Source: Nitrincola sp048264025 (GTDB lineage: Bacteria > Pseudomonadota > Gammaproteobacteria > Pseudomonadales > Balneatricaceae). From it: a stretch of DNA of 64,000 bases. A program made the translations under genes and the position numbers. Positions within the stretch are counted from its first letter, which is position 1; each line of letters begins with the position of its first letter. Shown one piece after another: positions 23,504-32,561 of the stretch. Below the pieces are notes generated by a model. The model had not been told where the DNA came from. It saw nothing but the letters and a program-made list of their open reading frames with translations, and ran no database searches. Location: positions 1 through 64,000 of the forward strand of contig NZ_JBLXDN010000007.1 in NCBI RefSeq assembly GCF_048264025.1, in the 5' to 3' direction.

Positions 23504-24874
23504 ATGAATGTAAAAGTAATGCGTCCCCTGAGAATAGCGGTTATTGGCTCAGGCATCTCAGGCTTGTCCTGTGCCTGGCTACTGAATCAAAACCACGACG
23601 TCACCCTGTTTGAAAAAGATGACCGTCCCGGAGGACACTCCAATACAGTCGATGTGAATTTTTCCGACGCCACCAGCCTGGCGGTTGATACAGGTTTTAT
23701 CGTATTCAATCCGGTCAACTACCCCAACCTGGTGAAATTTTTTGACCACCTGCAGGTTGACAGTGTTGAGACAGAGATGTCATTTGCCGTGAGTATGGAT
23801 CAAGGTCAACTCGAATACAGTGGCACCAGCCTGAATGGTTTGTTCGCACAGCGTCGCAACCTGGTGCGCCCTATGTTCTGGAAACTAATCCGGGATCTGC
23901 TGCATTTTTACAAACACTCAGACAGTTTCGCTAACAATCCCGCAAATGCCAACTTATCCTTGGGTGAATTATTGCATCAACAGGGTTACAGTCACGCCTT
24001 TATTCATCAGCATCTGATCCCTATGGGTGCCGCCATCTGGTCAACACCGGCTGATAAAATGCTGGACTATCCAGCTTTGACTTTTCTACGTTTCTGTCAG
24101 AACCATGGCTTGGTACAACTCACAGATCGGCCACAATGGCGTACCGTCGTGGGCGGGAGTCGAGCATACGTCAACAAGATTATCCAACAGCTGAAAAACC
24201 CCATCAGACTCAATAGCCACATTCATCGGATTCACCGCCACAACGGCCAGGTGATTCTGGAAGACCTGCATGGCAAGCGCGAGACCTTTGATCATGTCGT
24301 TATGGCCGGTCATGCCGACCAGTCACTCGATATGCTGGCCGAACCAACTGTTGATGAACAGCAGTTACTGCAACACTTTCCTTATCAGCGTAACCGTGCC
24401 ATTTTGCATAGTGATACCACGTTGATGCCGAAACGTCGTGCCGCCTGGGCCAGTTGGAACTATCTGGCCAGCACAGCGGCGGACCAGACCGCGGATGTGA
24501 GCGTGACTTACTGGATGAACGGCCTGCAACACCTGCCCGAAGACAAGCCCTTATTTGTCACACTTAACCCCGTTGAAGAGCCTGAAGCCGGTAGCATCCA
24601 TCGCAGTTTTCTTTACGACCATCCAGCGTTTAACCTGGAGTCTGTCGCGGCACAGCAAAAACTCTGGAATCTGCAGGGCGTACAGAATACCTGGTATTGC
24701 GGTGCCTGGTTTGGCTATGGCTTTCACGAGGATGGGCTGCAATCTGGCCTTGCCGTGGCTGAAGCACTCGGTGGTATGAGACGCCCCTGGCATTTGGATA
24801 ACCCTAACAGCCGTATTCATGTCATGCCCAGAACCCGTCCAGAAACGCGCTTATGCCGGGAGGCAGTGGCATGA
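23504..24874 (+). CDS. FAD-dependent amine-oxidase-like oxidoreductase
   Basis: A 456-aa NAD/FAD-binding protein of the amine oxidase/desaturase-like superfamily. The dinucleotide fold is near the N-terminus (IAVIGSGISGLSCAWLL, with the Glu-rich strand end VTLFEKDDRPGGH). A C-terminal FAD-contact block follows: WYCGAWFGYGFHEDGLQSG. It is typically encoded beside DUF1365 and CFA-synthase-like genes in RpoE-ChrR regulons, which suggests a role in fatty-acid or lipid modification under photo-oxidative stress; the substrate is unproven. I chose ATG 23504 (GAGG nine bases upstream) because the ECF promoter places the transcript start near 23469. The next gene overlaps as ATGA. Confidence 0.85.
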   Translation: MNVKVMRPLRIAVIGSGISGLSCAWLLNQNHDVTLFEKDDRPGGHSNTVDVNFSDATSLAVDTGFIVFNPVNYPNLVKFFDHLQVDSVETEMSFAVSMDQGQLEYSGTSLNGLFAQRRNLVRPMFWKLIRDLLHFYKHSDSFANNPANANLSLGELLHQQGYSHAFIHQHLIPMGAAIWSTPADKMLDYPALTFLRFCQNHGLVQLTDRPQWRTVVGGSRAYVNKIIQQLKNPIRLNSHIHRIHRHNGQVILEDLHGKRETFDHVVMAGHADQSLDMLAEPTVDEQQLLQHFPYQRNRAILHSDTTLMPKRRAAWASWNYLASTAADQTADVSVTYWMNGLQHLPEDKPLFVTLNPVEEPEAGSIHRSFLYDHPAFNLESVAAQQKLWNLQGVQNTWYCGAWFGYGFHEDGLQSGLAVAEALGGMRRPWHLDNPNSRIHVMPRTRPETRLCREAVA

Positions 24875-25665
24875 ACCAAGCATTGCACTCTGGCATTTAC
24901 CTTGGTGAGGTGATGCACCAGCGTCTACGCCCGGTAAAACACCGCTTTGTGTATCGGGTCAGCGCCTGGTTGATCGATCTTGATGAGCTTGAAGCACTGG
25001 ATCAATTCAAGTGGCTCTCTATCGATCGCTTTAACTTGTTTGCATTTTATCAACGTGATCATGGTGATGGTTCAAGTACAGCGCTAAAAACTCAGATCAA
25101 AGCCCTGCTGCAGCAACACCATATCGATACGGGTTCTGGCGCTATTCGCTTACTCTGCTATCCACGCCTGTTTGGCTATGTGTTTAATCCATTAAGCGTA
25201 TTCTATTGCTATAACGCATCCGGCGATCTTAGCGCCATTCTGTATGAAGTCAGCAATACCTTTGGCCAGCGTCACAGTTACCTGATACCTGTCGAGACGA
25301 CCTCCGCAAATGCTATTCGCCAACAAGCTGACAAGGCTTTTTATGTATCGCCGTTCATGCCGATGCAAACCGCCTATCAATTCCGATTACAGCCACCGGA
25401 TGAAAACCTGGCTGTTATGATCCGCCAAACTGACGATCAGGGTCCGTTGTTTGATGCCACCTTCTCCGGGCGACGTATTGAAATCACCCAACAGTCGATA
25501 CTGAAAACCTTCATCCGCCACCCGCTCATGACCCTAAAGGTAATCGGTGGTATTCACTGGGAAGCACTGCGCCTCTGGCGCAAGGGTATGAAAGTTCAGC
25601 CTCGGCCAGATCAGCCTAGTTATCGTGTTTCGCTGGTCAATACACAAGGAGTCACGCTGTCATGA
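24871..25665 (+). CDS. DUF1365 family protein
   Basis: A 264-aa protein of the DUF1365 family, of unknown biochemical function. It is found almost always with the FAD oxidoreductase and CFA-synthase-like genes that flank it here. Family blocks are GEVMHQRLRPVKHRFVYRV near the start, CYPRLFGYVFNPLSVFYCY (about residues 90-110) and YVSPFMPMQTAYQFRL. The start ATG 24871 has GGGAGG upstream and overlaps the preceding stop; the 3' end overlaps the next start as ATGA. Tight coupling implies a shared pathway, probably unusual fatty-acid synthesis. Confidence 0.88.
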   Translation: MNQALHSGIYLGEVMHQRLRPVKHRFVYRVSAWLIDLDELEALDQFKWLSIDRFNLFAFYQRDHGDGSSTALKTQIKALLQQHHIDTGSGAIRLLCYPRLFGYVFNPLSVFYCYNASGDLSAILYEVSNTFGQRHSYLIPVETTSANAIRQQADKAFYVSPFMPMQTAYQFRLQPPDENLAVMIRQTDDQGPLFDATFSGRRIEITQQSILKTFIRHPLMTLKVIGGIHWEALRLWRKGMKVQPRPDQPSYRVSLVNTQGVTLS

Positions 25666-26900
25666 AGCCTTCTAACTATCAATTACCGCATACAGGTGAG
25701 CTGCTGGCCGAGCATAGCTGGTTTAATCGTACGTTATTGAAAAGTGTATTGCGTCAGCTACCTGAGCTGAATTACGGCACCCTGGACCTGCAACTGCCTA
25801 ATGGACAGCAGCTACAGCTGGGCAAGGTGCAGGAGGGCGAACCCAGAGCTGAAATCCGCCTGAACAATTTCCGCCCACTGCGCCGCTTACTGCAAGGTGG
25901 ACAACTCGGTATGGCCGAAAGCTATATGGCCGGTGAGTGGGACTCCCCGGATCTGGTAGCACTGATGCGCTGGGCGCTGGGTAATGAGCGACAGATGCCG
26001 GATCTGAGTAATGGCAAACTTTGGCTGCGCCTGCTCAACCGACTGCTACATTTGCGCCGAGCCAACACCAAACGCGGCAGTCGACGCAATATTGCCTACC
26101 ATTACGACCTGGGCAACGATTTTTACCGACTCTGGCTGGATCCAAGCATGACCTATTCCTCTGCCCTGTTTAGCTCAGCTGAACAGTCGTTGTTTGAAGC
26201 GCAGCAGCAGAAATATCGACGTATTGCACAAATGCTGGATCTGCAGCCTGGCCAGCAAGTACTGGAAGTCGGCTGTGGCTGGGGCGGTTTTGCCGAGCTG
26301 GCCGCCACTGAATTTGGTGCCAGTGTGCATGGCATTACTCTGTCACAGGAACAGTTGCAATTTGCCCAACAGCGCATAGCCGAGGCAGGCCTGTCTGAGC
26401 AATGCAGCTTCAGCCTGACCGACTACCGTGATCTCGAAGGCCAGTATGACCATATTGTTTCCATTGAAATGTTTGAAGCCGTCGGAGAGGAGCATTGGGC
26501 CACCTACTTCCAGACACTTCAACGTGTACTTAAACCGGGTGGTCGTGCGGTGCTGCAAGTCATCAGCATTGCTGAAGAGCGGTTTGAGGAATACCGCCGC
26601 AATCCGGATTTTATTCAACGCTATATTTTCCCGGGAGGGATGCTACCCAGTCCATCACGCCTGCAAGCCGCACTGGAACTGCAGCAACTGAAACTCACCG
26701 ACAGCCAGTTTTTTGGTCTGGATTATGCAAAAACCCTGACCATCTGGCGGCACAATTTTATCGAGCAATGGCCAAGAGTGCAGGCACAAGGCTTTGATGA
26801 GCGTTTTCGCCGTATGTGGCTCTATTATCTGGCCTATTGCGAGGGCGGCTTTCGCCATAACACAGTCGATGTTGGCCTTTATCAGTTGGAGCACTCATGA
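25662..26900 (+). CDS. cyclopropane-fatty-acid synthase family methyltransferase
   Basis: A 412-aa SAM-dependent enzyme of the cyclopropane fatty acid synthase family, which transfers a methylene or methyl group to unsaturated acyl chains of membrane phospholipids. The SAM-binding motif VLEVGCGWGGFAELAA is near residues 197-212. The family blocks YHYDLGNDFYRLWLD and MTYSSALF come before it, and YIFPGGMLPSP follows. In Rhodobacter, RpoE-controlled homologues include CfaA and the methylase for furan fatty acids, so the product here may be cyclopropane, methylated or furan fatty acid. It is translationally coupled to both neighbours. Confidence 0.9.
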   Translation: MKPSNYQLPHTGELLAEHSWFNRTLLKSVLRQLPELNYGTLDLQLPNGQQLQLGKVQEGEPRAEIRLNNFRPLRRLLQGGQLGMAESYMAGEWDSPDLVALMRWALGNERQMPDLSNGKLWLRLLNRLLHLRRANTKRGSRRNIAYHYDLGNDFYRLWLDPSMTYSSALFSSAEQSLFEAQQQKYRRIAQMLDLQPGQQVLEVGCGWGGFAELAATEFGASVHGITLSQEQLQFAQQRIAEAGLSEQCSFSLTDYRDLEGQYDHIVSIEMFEAVGEEHWATYFQTLQRVLKPGGRAVLQVISIAEERFEEYRRNPDFIQRYIFPGGMLPSPSRLQAALELQQLKLTDSQFFGLDYAKTLTIWRHNFIEQWPRVQAQGFDERFRRMWLYYLAYCEGGFRHNTVDVGLYQLEHS

Positions 26901-28258
26901 GCCAACCGCTTACGCGGCAGGCACTATTCAGCTATGCACTACCGGCCTTACCGCTGGCCGTGCCTACCGTTGCTATTTATATTCTGCTACCCACCTACTA
27001 TGTAGAAGAAGTAGTTTTGCCGCTGTTCATCACCGGGTTACTGTTGATGCTGGCACGCTTGAGCGATGTCATTACCGACCCATTAATCGGTCGCTGGCTG
27101 GACTTCGCCTCTCCACGGCAGTTCAAAGCCACACTGGTTACAGGCGGCTTGATCTGCATCCCCTCATTGGCACTACTCATACACCCGCTGGCGTCTGCAC
27201 CAGGCCTGTCACTGCTGTTCGGTGCACTCTTTTTGTACCTGGGGTGGACGCTGGTGCAAGTACCTTATATTACCTGGCTCAGCCATCTGAGCGACAGTAG
27301 TCTAGAACGTACTCGAGCTGTGTCATTACGGGAAGGTTTTGCTCTGCTGGGGTTATTAGTCTCTGCAACTGTGCCCTTGCTGGTACTCGCCGGACTCAGC
27401 AGCACACAGATGCTACAAGTCATGGCGTTGATCACCTTGTTACCGGGTGGCTGGTTTATTTTCCGACTCCTGACCCGCCTACCCGGTCCTCAGCCGGGTG
27501 AAAACCTGTCACAAGGACATTGGCGCGACTTAATCAAAAACAGCCCAGCCATGCGTTTAGTGGCCGCCTGGTTTACCAATGGAATCGCCAATGGCATTCC
27601 CGCTGTGCTTTTCCCGCTGTATATCACCTCGGTACTGGGGCTTGAAGCGACCACCAGGCCGGTTTTTATTCTGATCTATTTTATAGCCGCCTGCTGTGCC
27701 CTACCGATCTGGCTGAAACTGAGTAAGCAGCTGGATAAGGTGTTGCTCTGGCAAGTCGCCATGCTGATAGCCATAGCAGCCTTCCTGCCTGCAGCCTGGC
27801 TGGGACCGGGTGACACCTACTGGTTTGTGCTTATTTGCGTGATTACCGGTGCCGCACTGGGGGCTGATTTGGCGTTACCCCATGCGATCCAGGCCGAAGT
27901 GACCGACTGGGATAGATTCCGTTACCGCCGCCGACAAACCGGCTTGCTGTTCGCTGTTTGGAATGCCGCCACCAAACTGGCACTCGCGCTGGCTGCAGTG
28001 GTAGCACTGGGGTTACTGGAGCTGGCCGGATTTGAACCTGAATTGGCGGCCCCGGCAATGGCGCTAGGGCTGATCTATGCCCTGATTCCCAGCGTATTGA
28101 AGGGTGTAGCCATTATGATGCTGTGGCAATTCCCACTTAAAAGCCGTCACCACAAGGTCATTATGTATCGACTAACCCAACGATCTGAGCGGAGCTCTAA
28201 CAATGATTTACAGATTAAGCCGGTTGCTTCTGATCAGTCTGCTGCTGGCAGGGTGTAG
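26897..28258 (+). CDS. MFS/GPH-type transporter
   Basis: A 453-aa inner-membrane protein with about twelve hydrophobic segments, of the major facilitator superfamily, most like the GPH sugar:cation branch (MFS_2). The short loop GRWLDFASPRQFKATL between early helices and RYRRRQTGLLFAVW in the C-terminal half are recognisable. Its substrate is unknown; its place inside the lipid-modification operon suggests a lipid precursor or stress metabolite rather than a sugar. The ATG overlaps the upstream stop, and its last 56 bp overlap the DUF3833 gene in another frame. Confidence 0.82.
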   Translation: MSQPLTRQALFSYALPALPLAVPTVAIYILLPTYYVEEVVLPLFITGLLLMLARLSDVITDPLIGRWLDFASPRQFKATLVTGGLICIPSLALLIHPLASAPGLSLLFGALFLYLGWTLVQVPYITWLSHLSDSSLERTRAVSLREGFALLGLLVSATVPLLVLAGLSSTQMLQVMALITLLPGGWFIFRLLTRLPGPQPGENLSQGHWRDLIKNSPAMRLVAAWFTNGIANGIPAVLFPLYITSVLGLEATTRPVFILIYFIAACCALPIWLKLSKQLDKVLLWQVAMLIAIAAFLPAAWLGPGDTYWFVLICVITGAALGADLALPHAIQAEVTDWDRFRYRRRQTGLLFAVWNAATKLALALAAVVALGLLELAGFEPELAAPAMALGLIYALIPSVLKGVAIMMLWQFPLKSRHHKVIMYRLTQRSERSSNNDLQIKPVASDQSAAGRV

Positions 28259-28769
28259 CCACATGAATATAGACGAGTTTGAACAGCGAGAACCCAAACT
28301 GGTACTTGAGGAATACTTTCAAGGGAGAATCTATGCCTGGGGTATTTTTGAAGATCGCTTCGGTAATCTACGACGTGAATTCAAGGTAGAAATAGATGCA
28401 CGTATGGAGGGCGATACCCTGGTACTGGATGAATACTTCCTCTATTCAGATGGTGAAACTGACCGGCGTGTCTGGCAAATCACACCAACGGCTGAAGGCG
28501 AATATCAAGGACAAGCGGATGATATTATCGGTGTAGCACTTGGACAGATCAGTGGTAATGCGCTGAACTGGCGCTATCAGATGGACCTGAAAGTCGGAGA
28601 TAGCAGTTGGCGCGTCAGCTTTGATGATTGGATGTATTTACAGCCAGGTGGTGTATTGATTAACCGCGCCAGCGTTAAAAAATGGGGCGTAGAACTCGGT
28701 CAGGTCACCCTGTCATTCATTCGGGCTGAACAACTCAAGGAACCGCCCTTCAACCTGATTCCGGAATAA
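28203..28769 (+). CDS. DUF3833 lipoprotein
   Basis: A 188-aa lipoprotein with an N-terminal signal (IYRLSRLLLISLLLAGC) and lipobox LAGC, the acylated Cys being residue 18. The mature part matches DUF3833: LEEYFQGRIYAWGIFEDRFG, LDEYFLYSDGETDRRVW and DDWMYLQPGGVLINRA. Such proteins may bind lipids in the envelope; no activity is established as far as I know. GGAG precedes the ATG. It overlaps the transporter 3' end by 56 bp and ends one base from the stop of the convergent NTF2-like gene. Confidence 0.87.
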   Translation: MIYRLSRLLLISLLLAGCSHMNIDEFEQREPKLVLEEYFQGRIYAWGIFEDRFGNLRREFKVEIDARMEGDTLVLDEYFLYSDGETDRRVWQITPTAEGEYQGQADDIIGVALGQISGNALNWRYQMDLKVGDSSWRVSFDDWMYLQPGGVLINRASVKKWGVELGQVTLSFIRAEQLKEPPFNLIPE

Positions 28770-29207
28770 TCAGCTTGCCGACATACGCCGCTTTATCAGA
28801 CGTAATAACCCGCCGATTAAGGGTAGGCGCAGATACACCGGCGCACTGTCCCAGTAATCGATATGCTCAGTGATCAGGCCATTATAGTGATCAAACTCCA
28901 GGCGGGTGGCACCCTCAACAGATAACAAACCGATAACTGGCACCTTGGCGGTAAACTGCCAGCGCAACCAGGCATGATCGGCATAGACACTTTGCTCCAG
29001 CACGTTAAAGGCCGGGTTTTCGGTGTTTTCGAACATATCCTCCAAGATCCGACGCATCTTGCTGAAGCCCCGGACATCGTTGAAAGGATCACGAAAATGC
29101 ACCTGTTCAGTCACCAAATCTTTAAATTGATCGAGTGTCTCTGGGCTCAGATTACTGAATACCTCGCAATAGCGCTCGCAAAGCTGTTTGGAAGGCGTAA
29201 GTGGCAT
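28770..29207 (-). CDS. NTF2/SnoaL-like protein
   Basis: A 145-aa protein with the cone-shaped NTF2/SnoaL-like fold. Pieces seen include a helical N-terminus (QLCERYCEVFSNLSPETL), HFRDPFNDVRGFSKMRRIL, and a strand-rich C-terminal half (HAWLRWQFTAKVPV, FDHYNGLITEHIDYWD). Members bind or isomerise small hydrophobic molecules. In related genomes this gene accompanies the SDR and DUF1365/CFA genes of the ChrR cluster. It is third in a minus-strand run with the SDR and DUF6134-like genes. Confidence 0.8.
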   Translation of the reverse strand: MPLTPSKQLCERYCEVFSNLSPETLDQFKDLVTEQVHFRDPFNDVRGFSKMRRILEDMFENTENPAFNVLEQSVYADHAWLRWQFTAKVPVIGLLSVEGATRLEFDHYNGLITEHIDYWDSAPVYLRLPLIGGLLRLIKRRMSAS

Positions 29208-29216
29208 CTAGTTTCC

Positions 29217-29984
29217 TCAGGGTAACAATTTCCGCGTCAGCCTGAAGTAGAGTGAATAGGGCAACAGACGCAGTACTTTTAACAGCATGACAAAAATTCG
29301 TGGAAATGCAATTTCAAAACGCTTGGTTTGCAAACCACGAATGATCACGGCAGCCGCCTGATCCGGCTCGATCAGGAAGGGCATGGTAAAGGTATTCTTA
29401 TCTGTCAGTGGGGTTTTTACAAATCCCGGGTTAATCAACGACAGCTGTATGCCTTGCGCCAGCAGTTCAGGATAGAGTGCTTCGCAGGTATTAATCAAGG
29501 CCGCTTTGCTGCCACCATAGGCAGCCGCCGTAGGTAGCCCGGAATAACCGGCTACAGATGCCACCACACCTATTTGTCCGCGCTGACGACTTAATAAATC
29601 AGGCAACAAAACCGACAGACAGTTCACTACGCCAAAATAGTTAACCGCCATCAGTTGTTCAAAGGGTACAGGAGTAAAGCCCTCCAGACTCACCGGCTGA
29701 TGATTTCCGGCATTCAATAACACCAAATCCGGTACGCCATGATCAACACGGAGCTTTTGCCAGGCGACCTGCACAGCTTCCAGAGAAGTCACATCACAAA
29801 CCAACGGATGTAACGAGCCTGAGGGAATAGCATTATTGATCTGAGCACAGCTTGCCAATAAAGCCTGTTCGTGACGACCACTGATGATGACCTTAGCACC
29901 CTTGCTGGCTAACTGTCGCGCTACGGCCAAACCAATACCGCTGCCCCCGCCGGTAATCCACACCAACTTCCAGCGACTATCCAC
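29217..29984 (-). CDS. short-chain dehydrogenase/reductase
   Basis: A 255-aa NAD(P)-dependent oxidoreductase of the SDR superfamily. The cofactor motif TGGGSGIG lies near residues 10-17, NAG is present (LLNAGNHQP), a catalytic Ser is in VVASVAGYSG, and the Tyr-x3-Lys pair is in AAYGGSKAAL. I chose GTG 29984 because GGAGG sits five bases upstream; an in-frame TTG at 29996 is weaker. It overlaps the end of the DUF6134-like gene by 8 bp. Its substrate is unknown, probably a lipid intermediate given the context. Confidence 0.88.
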   Translation of the reverse strand: MDSRWKLVWITGGGSGIGLAVARQLASKGAKVIISGRHEQALLASCAQINNAIPSGSLHPLVCDVTSLEAVQVAWQKLRVDHGVPDLVLLNAGNHQPVSLEGFTPVPFEQLMAVNYFGVVNCLSVLLPDLLSRQRGQIGVVASVAGYSGLPTAAAYGGSKAALINTCEALYPELLAQGIQLSLINPGFVKTPLTDKNTFTMPFLIEPDQAAAVIIRGLQTKRFEIAFPRIFVMLLKVLRLLPYSLYFRLTRKLLP

Positions 29985-30681
29985 GTTGACCTCCAATATA
30001 ACGGTTGATCAGGCGTATACGCGAATTGTCTCGCGCACTGAACTCCATGCCCAGCCAACGGCCCTGTTCGTCATACCAGGTGTCGGTGTCCTCAAGTTCC
30101 CCACCTAAGCGGTATAAGCGCACCGGTACCTCTTTATCACCAGCAGGCGCGGTTGACTCACCCAGAAATTCCACAGCCAGCTGACTGGTCTCACCGGTCA
30201 GGGTATTAAGCACAGCCGATTGAGACAGAATCGCCATATTCCAATGGTTGGTGGTCAGCAGCTCGGCCGGTAGTTGCTGCGATTGATTCGCTTGAGTCAG
30301 TTGCAGATGCTCACCCTCACGACGAGCGAACAATTCTGTCAGGTCACCATCATCATCAACACGCACATCCAGCCGCTGTAACTGCCCCTGCTGCCACCAT
30401 TCACTGGCAAGGTAACGGTACTCATAGGAGAATAACGCCAGAAAACGGATGCGCAGATCCATCTCGATATCCACCCGCAGCATGCCCTGCTCTTCACTGA
30501 AGTCCAAACGGTGTGTGCCAATGGTTTGACCACTACGCTGCACATCAAATACCAGCGTACCACCATAGAGTTCGATGACCTGATCGGGTGTTTTCACCTC
30601 AGGTGCCAGTTGATTTGCATGTAATATTGATGAGGCCAGGAAACCAGCCGTGAATAGCGTAACGACAATTGATCTGAACAT
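29977..30681 (-). CDS. exported DUF6134-like protein
   Basis: A 234-aa periplasmic protein with a cleavable signal peptide (about residues 1-22, ending SILHA). The mature part is all-beta looking, with GGTLVFDVQRSGQTIGTHRLDF and a C-terminal TWYDEQGRWLGMEFSARDNSRIRL. This resembles the DUF6134/DUF3108 group, but I am unsure of the exact family. The ribosome site AAGGAG is buried in the 3' arm of a perfect 12-bp hairpin (30686-30717), so translation may be controlled. It heads the minus-strand DUF6134-SDR-NTF2 operon that joins the ChrR-regulated cluster from the other side. Confidence 0.72.
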   Translation of the reverse strand: MFRSIVVTLFTAGFLASSILHANQLAPEVKTPDQVIELYGGTLVFDVQRSGQTIGTHRLDFSEEQGMLRVDIEMDLRIRFLALFSYEYRYLASEWWQQGQLQRLDVRVDDDGDLTELFARREGEHLQLTQANQSQQLPAELLTTNHWNMAILSQSAVLNTLTGETSQLAVEFLGESTAPAGDKEVPVRLYRLGGELEDTDTWYDEQGRWLGMEFSARDNSRIRLINRYIGGQRG

Positions 30682-30685
30682 AATA

Positions 30686-30717
30686 AGCTCCTTTTACTTA
30701 GGTACGTAAAAGGAGCT
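30686..30717 (-). promoter_or_regulatory. hairpin covering the ribosome site of the DUF6134-like gene
   Basis: Arms 30686-30697 and 30706-30717 are perfectly complementary over 12 bp around an 8-base loop. In the minus-strand RNA the 3' arm contains AAGGAG, six bases before the start codon at 30681. It could be a translational switch, or the terminator of the chemoreceptor gene that ends at 30758. Confidence 0.6.
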
Positions 30718-30757
30718 CAGCCAGTTCAGCGGCTACCTATAGCAGCGCTGCTGTGAA

Positions 30758-32437
30758 TTACACGCGAAAGCGTGATACCAATTGGTTCAGACGTTGTTCC
30801 AAAGAAGCCATGCGCTCAGAGGTATTGGCCACTTCATCAGCGTTGCGCTTACCATGCTCGGCAGTATCAGCAATTTTCTGAATACTCTGACTGACTTCAT
30901 TGGCCACCGCTGTCTGCTCTTCTGCCGCACTGGCAATTTGCGTATTCATTTCAGTGATGGTGCCAACAGAACGTGCTATGGTTTCCAGAGACTCATTCGC
31001 ACCAGCCGCCCGTTTCACGGTATCCATAGATGTTTCACGACTGCGCTGCATCACGCTGACCGCATCGCGTGTACCCGCCTGCAGACTATCAATCATCTGC
31101 TGAATCTCATTGGTGCTCTGCTGCGTTCTGTTCGCCAGGGTTCTGACTTCATCAGCAACCACAGCAAAGCCCCGTCCATATTCGCCGGCACGCGCGGCTT
31201 CGATGGCGGCATTCAATGCCAACAAGTTGGTTTGATCAGCAATATTTTTGATCACGCTGACCACTGTTCCGATCTGTTCGGCATTTTCACCCAGCTTCTC
31301 AATAACATCCGCAGCTCGGTTAACATCATCAGCCAGGTTATTGATGGCCTGAATCGTCTGACTGACAATCTTCTGACCGTCATTCGCTTCTCGATCAGCT
31401 TCCAGAGCGGCCGCTGCGGCTCTGGAAGCACTCCCAGCGACCTCTTCGACCGCGGCTGACATTTCATGAATAGCCGCAGCCACCTGAGTGGTTTCTGTTT
31501 GCTGCAGGGACGAATCTTCATGGCTGCGCGTAACCACAATTTTCATCGCCTCAGTCGATTCGGTTAATTCTTCCACTGAAGTTTTAACCTCACGAACCAA
31601 CTGATGAATCTTGTCAGTAAACAGGTTGAACTCTTTGGCCACATCCCCAATTTCATCCCGACTGATAACATTAAGACGTTTGGTCAGATCACCTTCACCT
31701 TCAGCAATATCTTTCAGTGCAGCTGACGTTTCCTGAGCGGGTCTGACAATTCGACCACCGATAACCCATACGGCAAGGAACACCAGGACCAGGATAACTA
31801 CCGCACTGATAACAATACGCAGCAGCACGGTCGTTACTTCGGCTTCGAACAGGGCCTGCTGAACTGCTACAGCCTGTTCCACATCATCGATGTAAAACCC
31901 GGTACCCACTATCCATTGATTAGACAGCAAAGGTTCGGCGTAGCTGAGTTTAGGGGTCAGGCCATTGCGGGTGGGTTCATCCCAGATGTAGCCCACATAA
32001 CCACCTCCATTAAGACCTTCCCTAATCAGGTCTCTGACCAGATAAACCCCCTCAGGGTCTGTCAGATCATTCAAATTACGCCCTTCCAATTGCGGCGACA
32101 TACCATGTACCAGAGTATTACCGAGCTTATCAAAAATAAATATGTAGCCATCTGATCCAAAACGCATACTACGCAGCACAGTTTTTGCAGCATCCAGCTG
32201 TTCAGCTGAAGGGTTGGGGCTGGTCATGTAGGGCTTGACGGCGGTGATCGCAATTTCAACATAATGCTGCAAAGCCTCACGCTTGGCATCCATCATGGAT
32301 TCACGAATACGCTCTACTTCAGCAGTACCGGCAGCACGCATCTGGAAATTTACCAGCAACAACAATGCCAGCGTAATCATCAGCATCGGTACCAGTGCCA
32401 TCAGCAGCAGCTTCGACTTAAGTTTCAATGTGTTCAT
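30758..32437 (-). CDS. methyl-accepting chemotaxis protein with sCache sensor
   Basis: A 559-aa chemoreceptor. A transmembrane helix (about residues 8-30) is followed by a periplasmic single Cache domain (sCache_2-like; RFGSDGYIFIFDKLGNTLVH and NQWIVGTGFYIDDVE, about 40-195). A second helix (about 205-230), a HAMP domain (VRPAQETSAALKDIAEGEGD) and the signalling domain follow. The highly conserved hairpin tip reads IADQTNLLALNAAIEAARAGE. It lacks the EWEEF tail of the receptors in the che operon, so it may serve a different pathway. It stands alone, divergent from the cyclophilin gene. Confidence 0.93.
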   Translation of the reverse strand: MNTLKLKSKLLLMALVPMLMITLALLLLVNFQMRAAGTAEVERIRESMMDAKREALQHYVEIAITAVKPYMTSPNPSAEQLDAAKTVLRSMRFGSDGYIFIFDKLGNTLVHGMSPQLEGRNLNDLTDPEGVYLVRDLIREGLNGGGYVGYIWDEPTRNGLTPKLSYAEPLLSNQWIVGTGFYIDDVEQAVAVQQALFEAEVTTVLLRIVISAVVILVLVFLAVWVIGGRIVRPAQETSAALKDIAEGEGDLTKRLNVISRDEIGDVAKEFNLFTDKIHQLVREVKTSVEELTESTEAMKIVVTRSHEDSSLQQTETTQVAAAIHEMSAAVEEVAGSASRAAAAALEADREANDGQKIVSQTIQAINNLADDVNRAADVIEKLGENAEQIGTVVSVIKNIADQTNLLALNAAIEAARAGEYGRGFAVVADEVRTLANRTQQSTNEIQQMIDSLQAGTRDAVSVMQRSRETSMDTVKRAAGANESLETIARSVGTITEMNTQIASAAEEQTAVANEVSQSIQKIADTAEHGKRNADEVANTSERMASLEQRLNQLVSRFRV

Positions 32438-32561
32438 CCAGGACTTCCTTAGATATTACTTTTATTTTTAACAGCTGGCATTTTGATGGAATTAGTCAGT
32501 AAAATCATGCTCTATTTTTCAACAACATATTTAACACTAAAATCCACACAGGGATCCCCTC

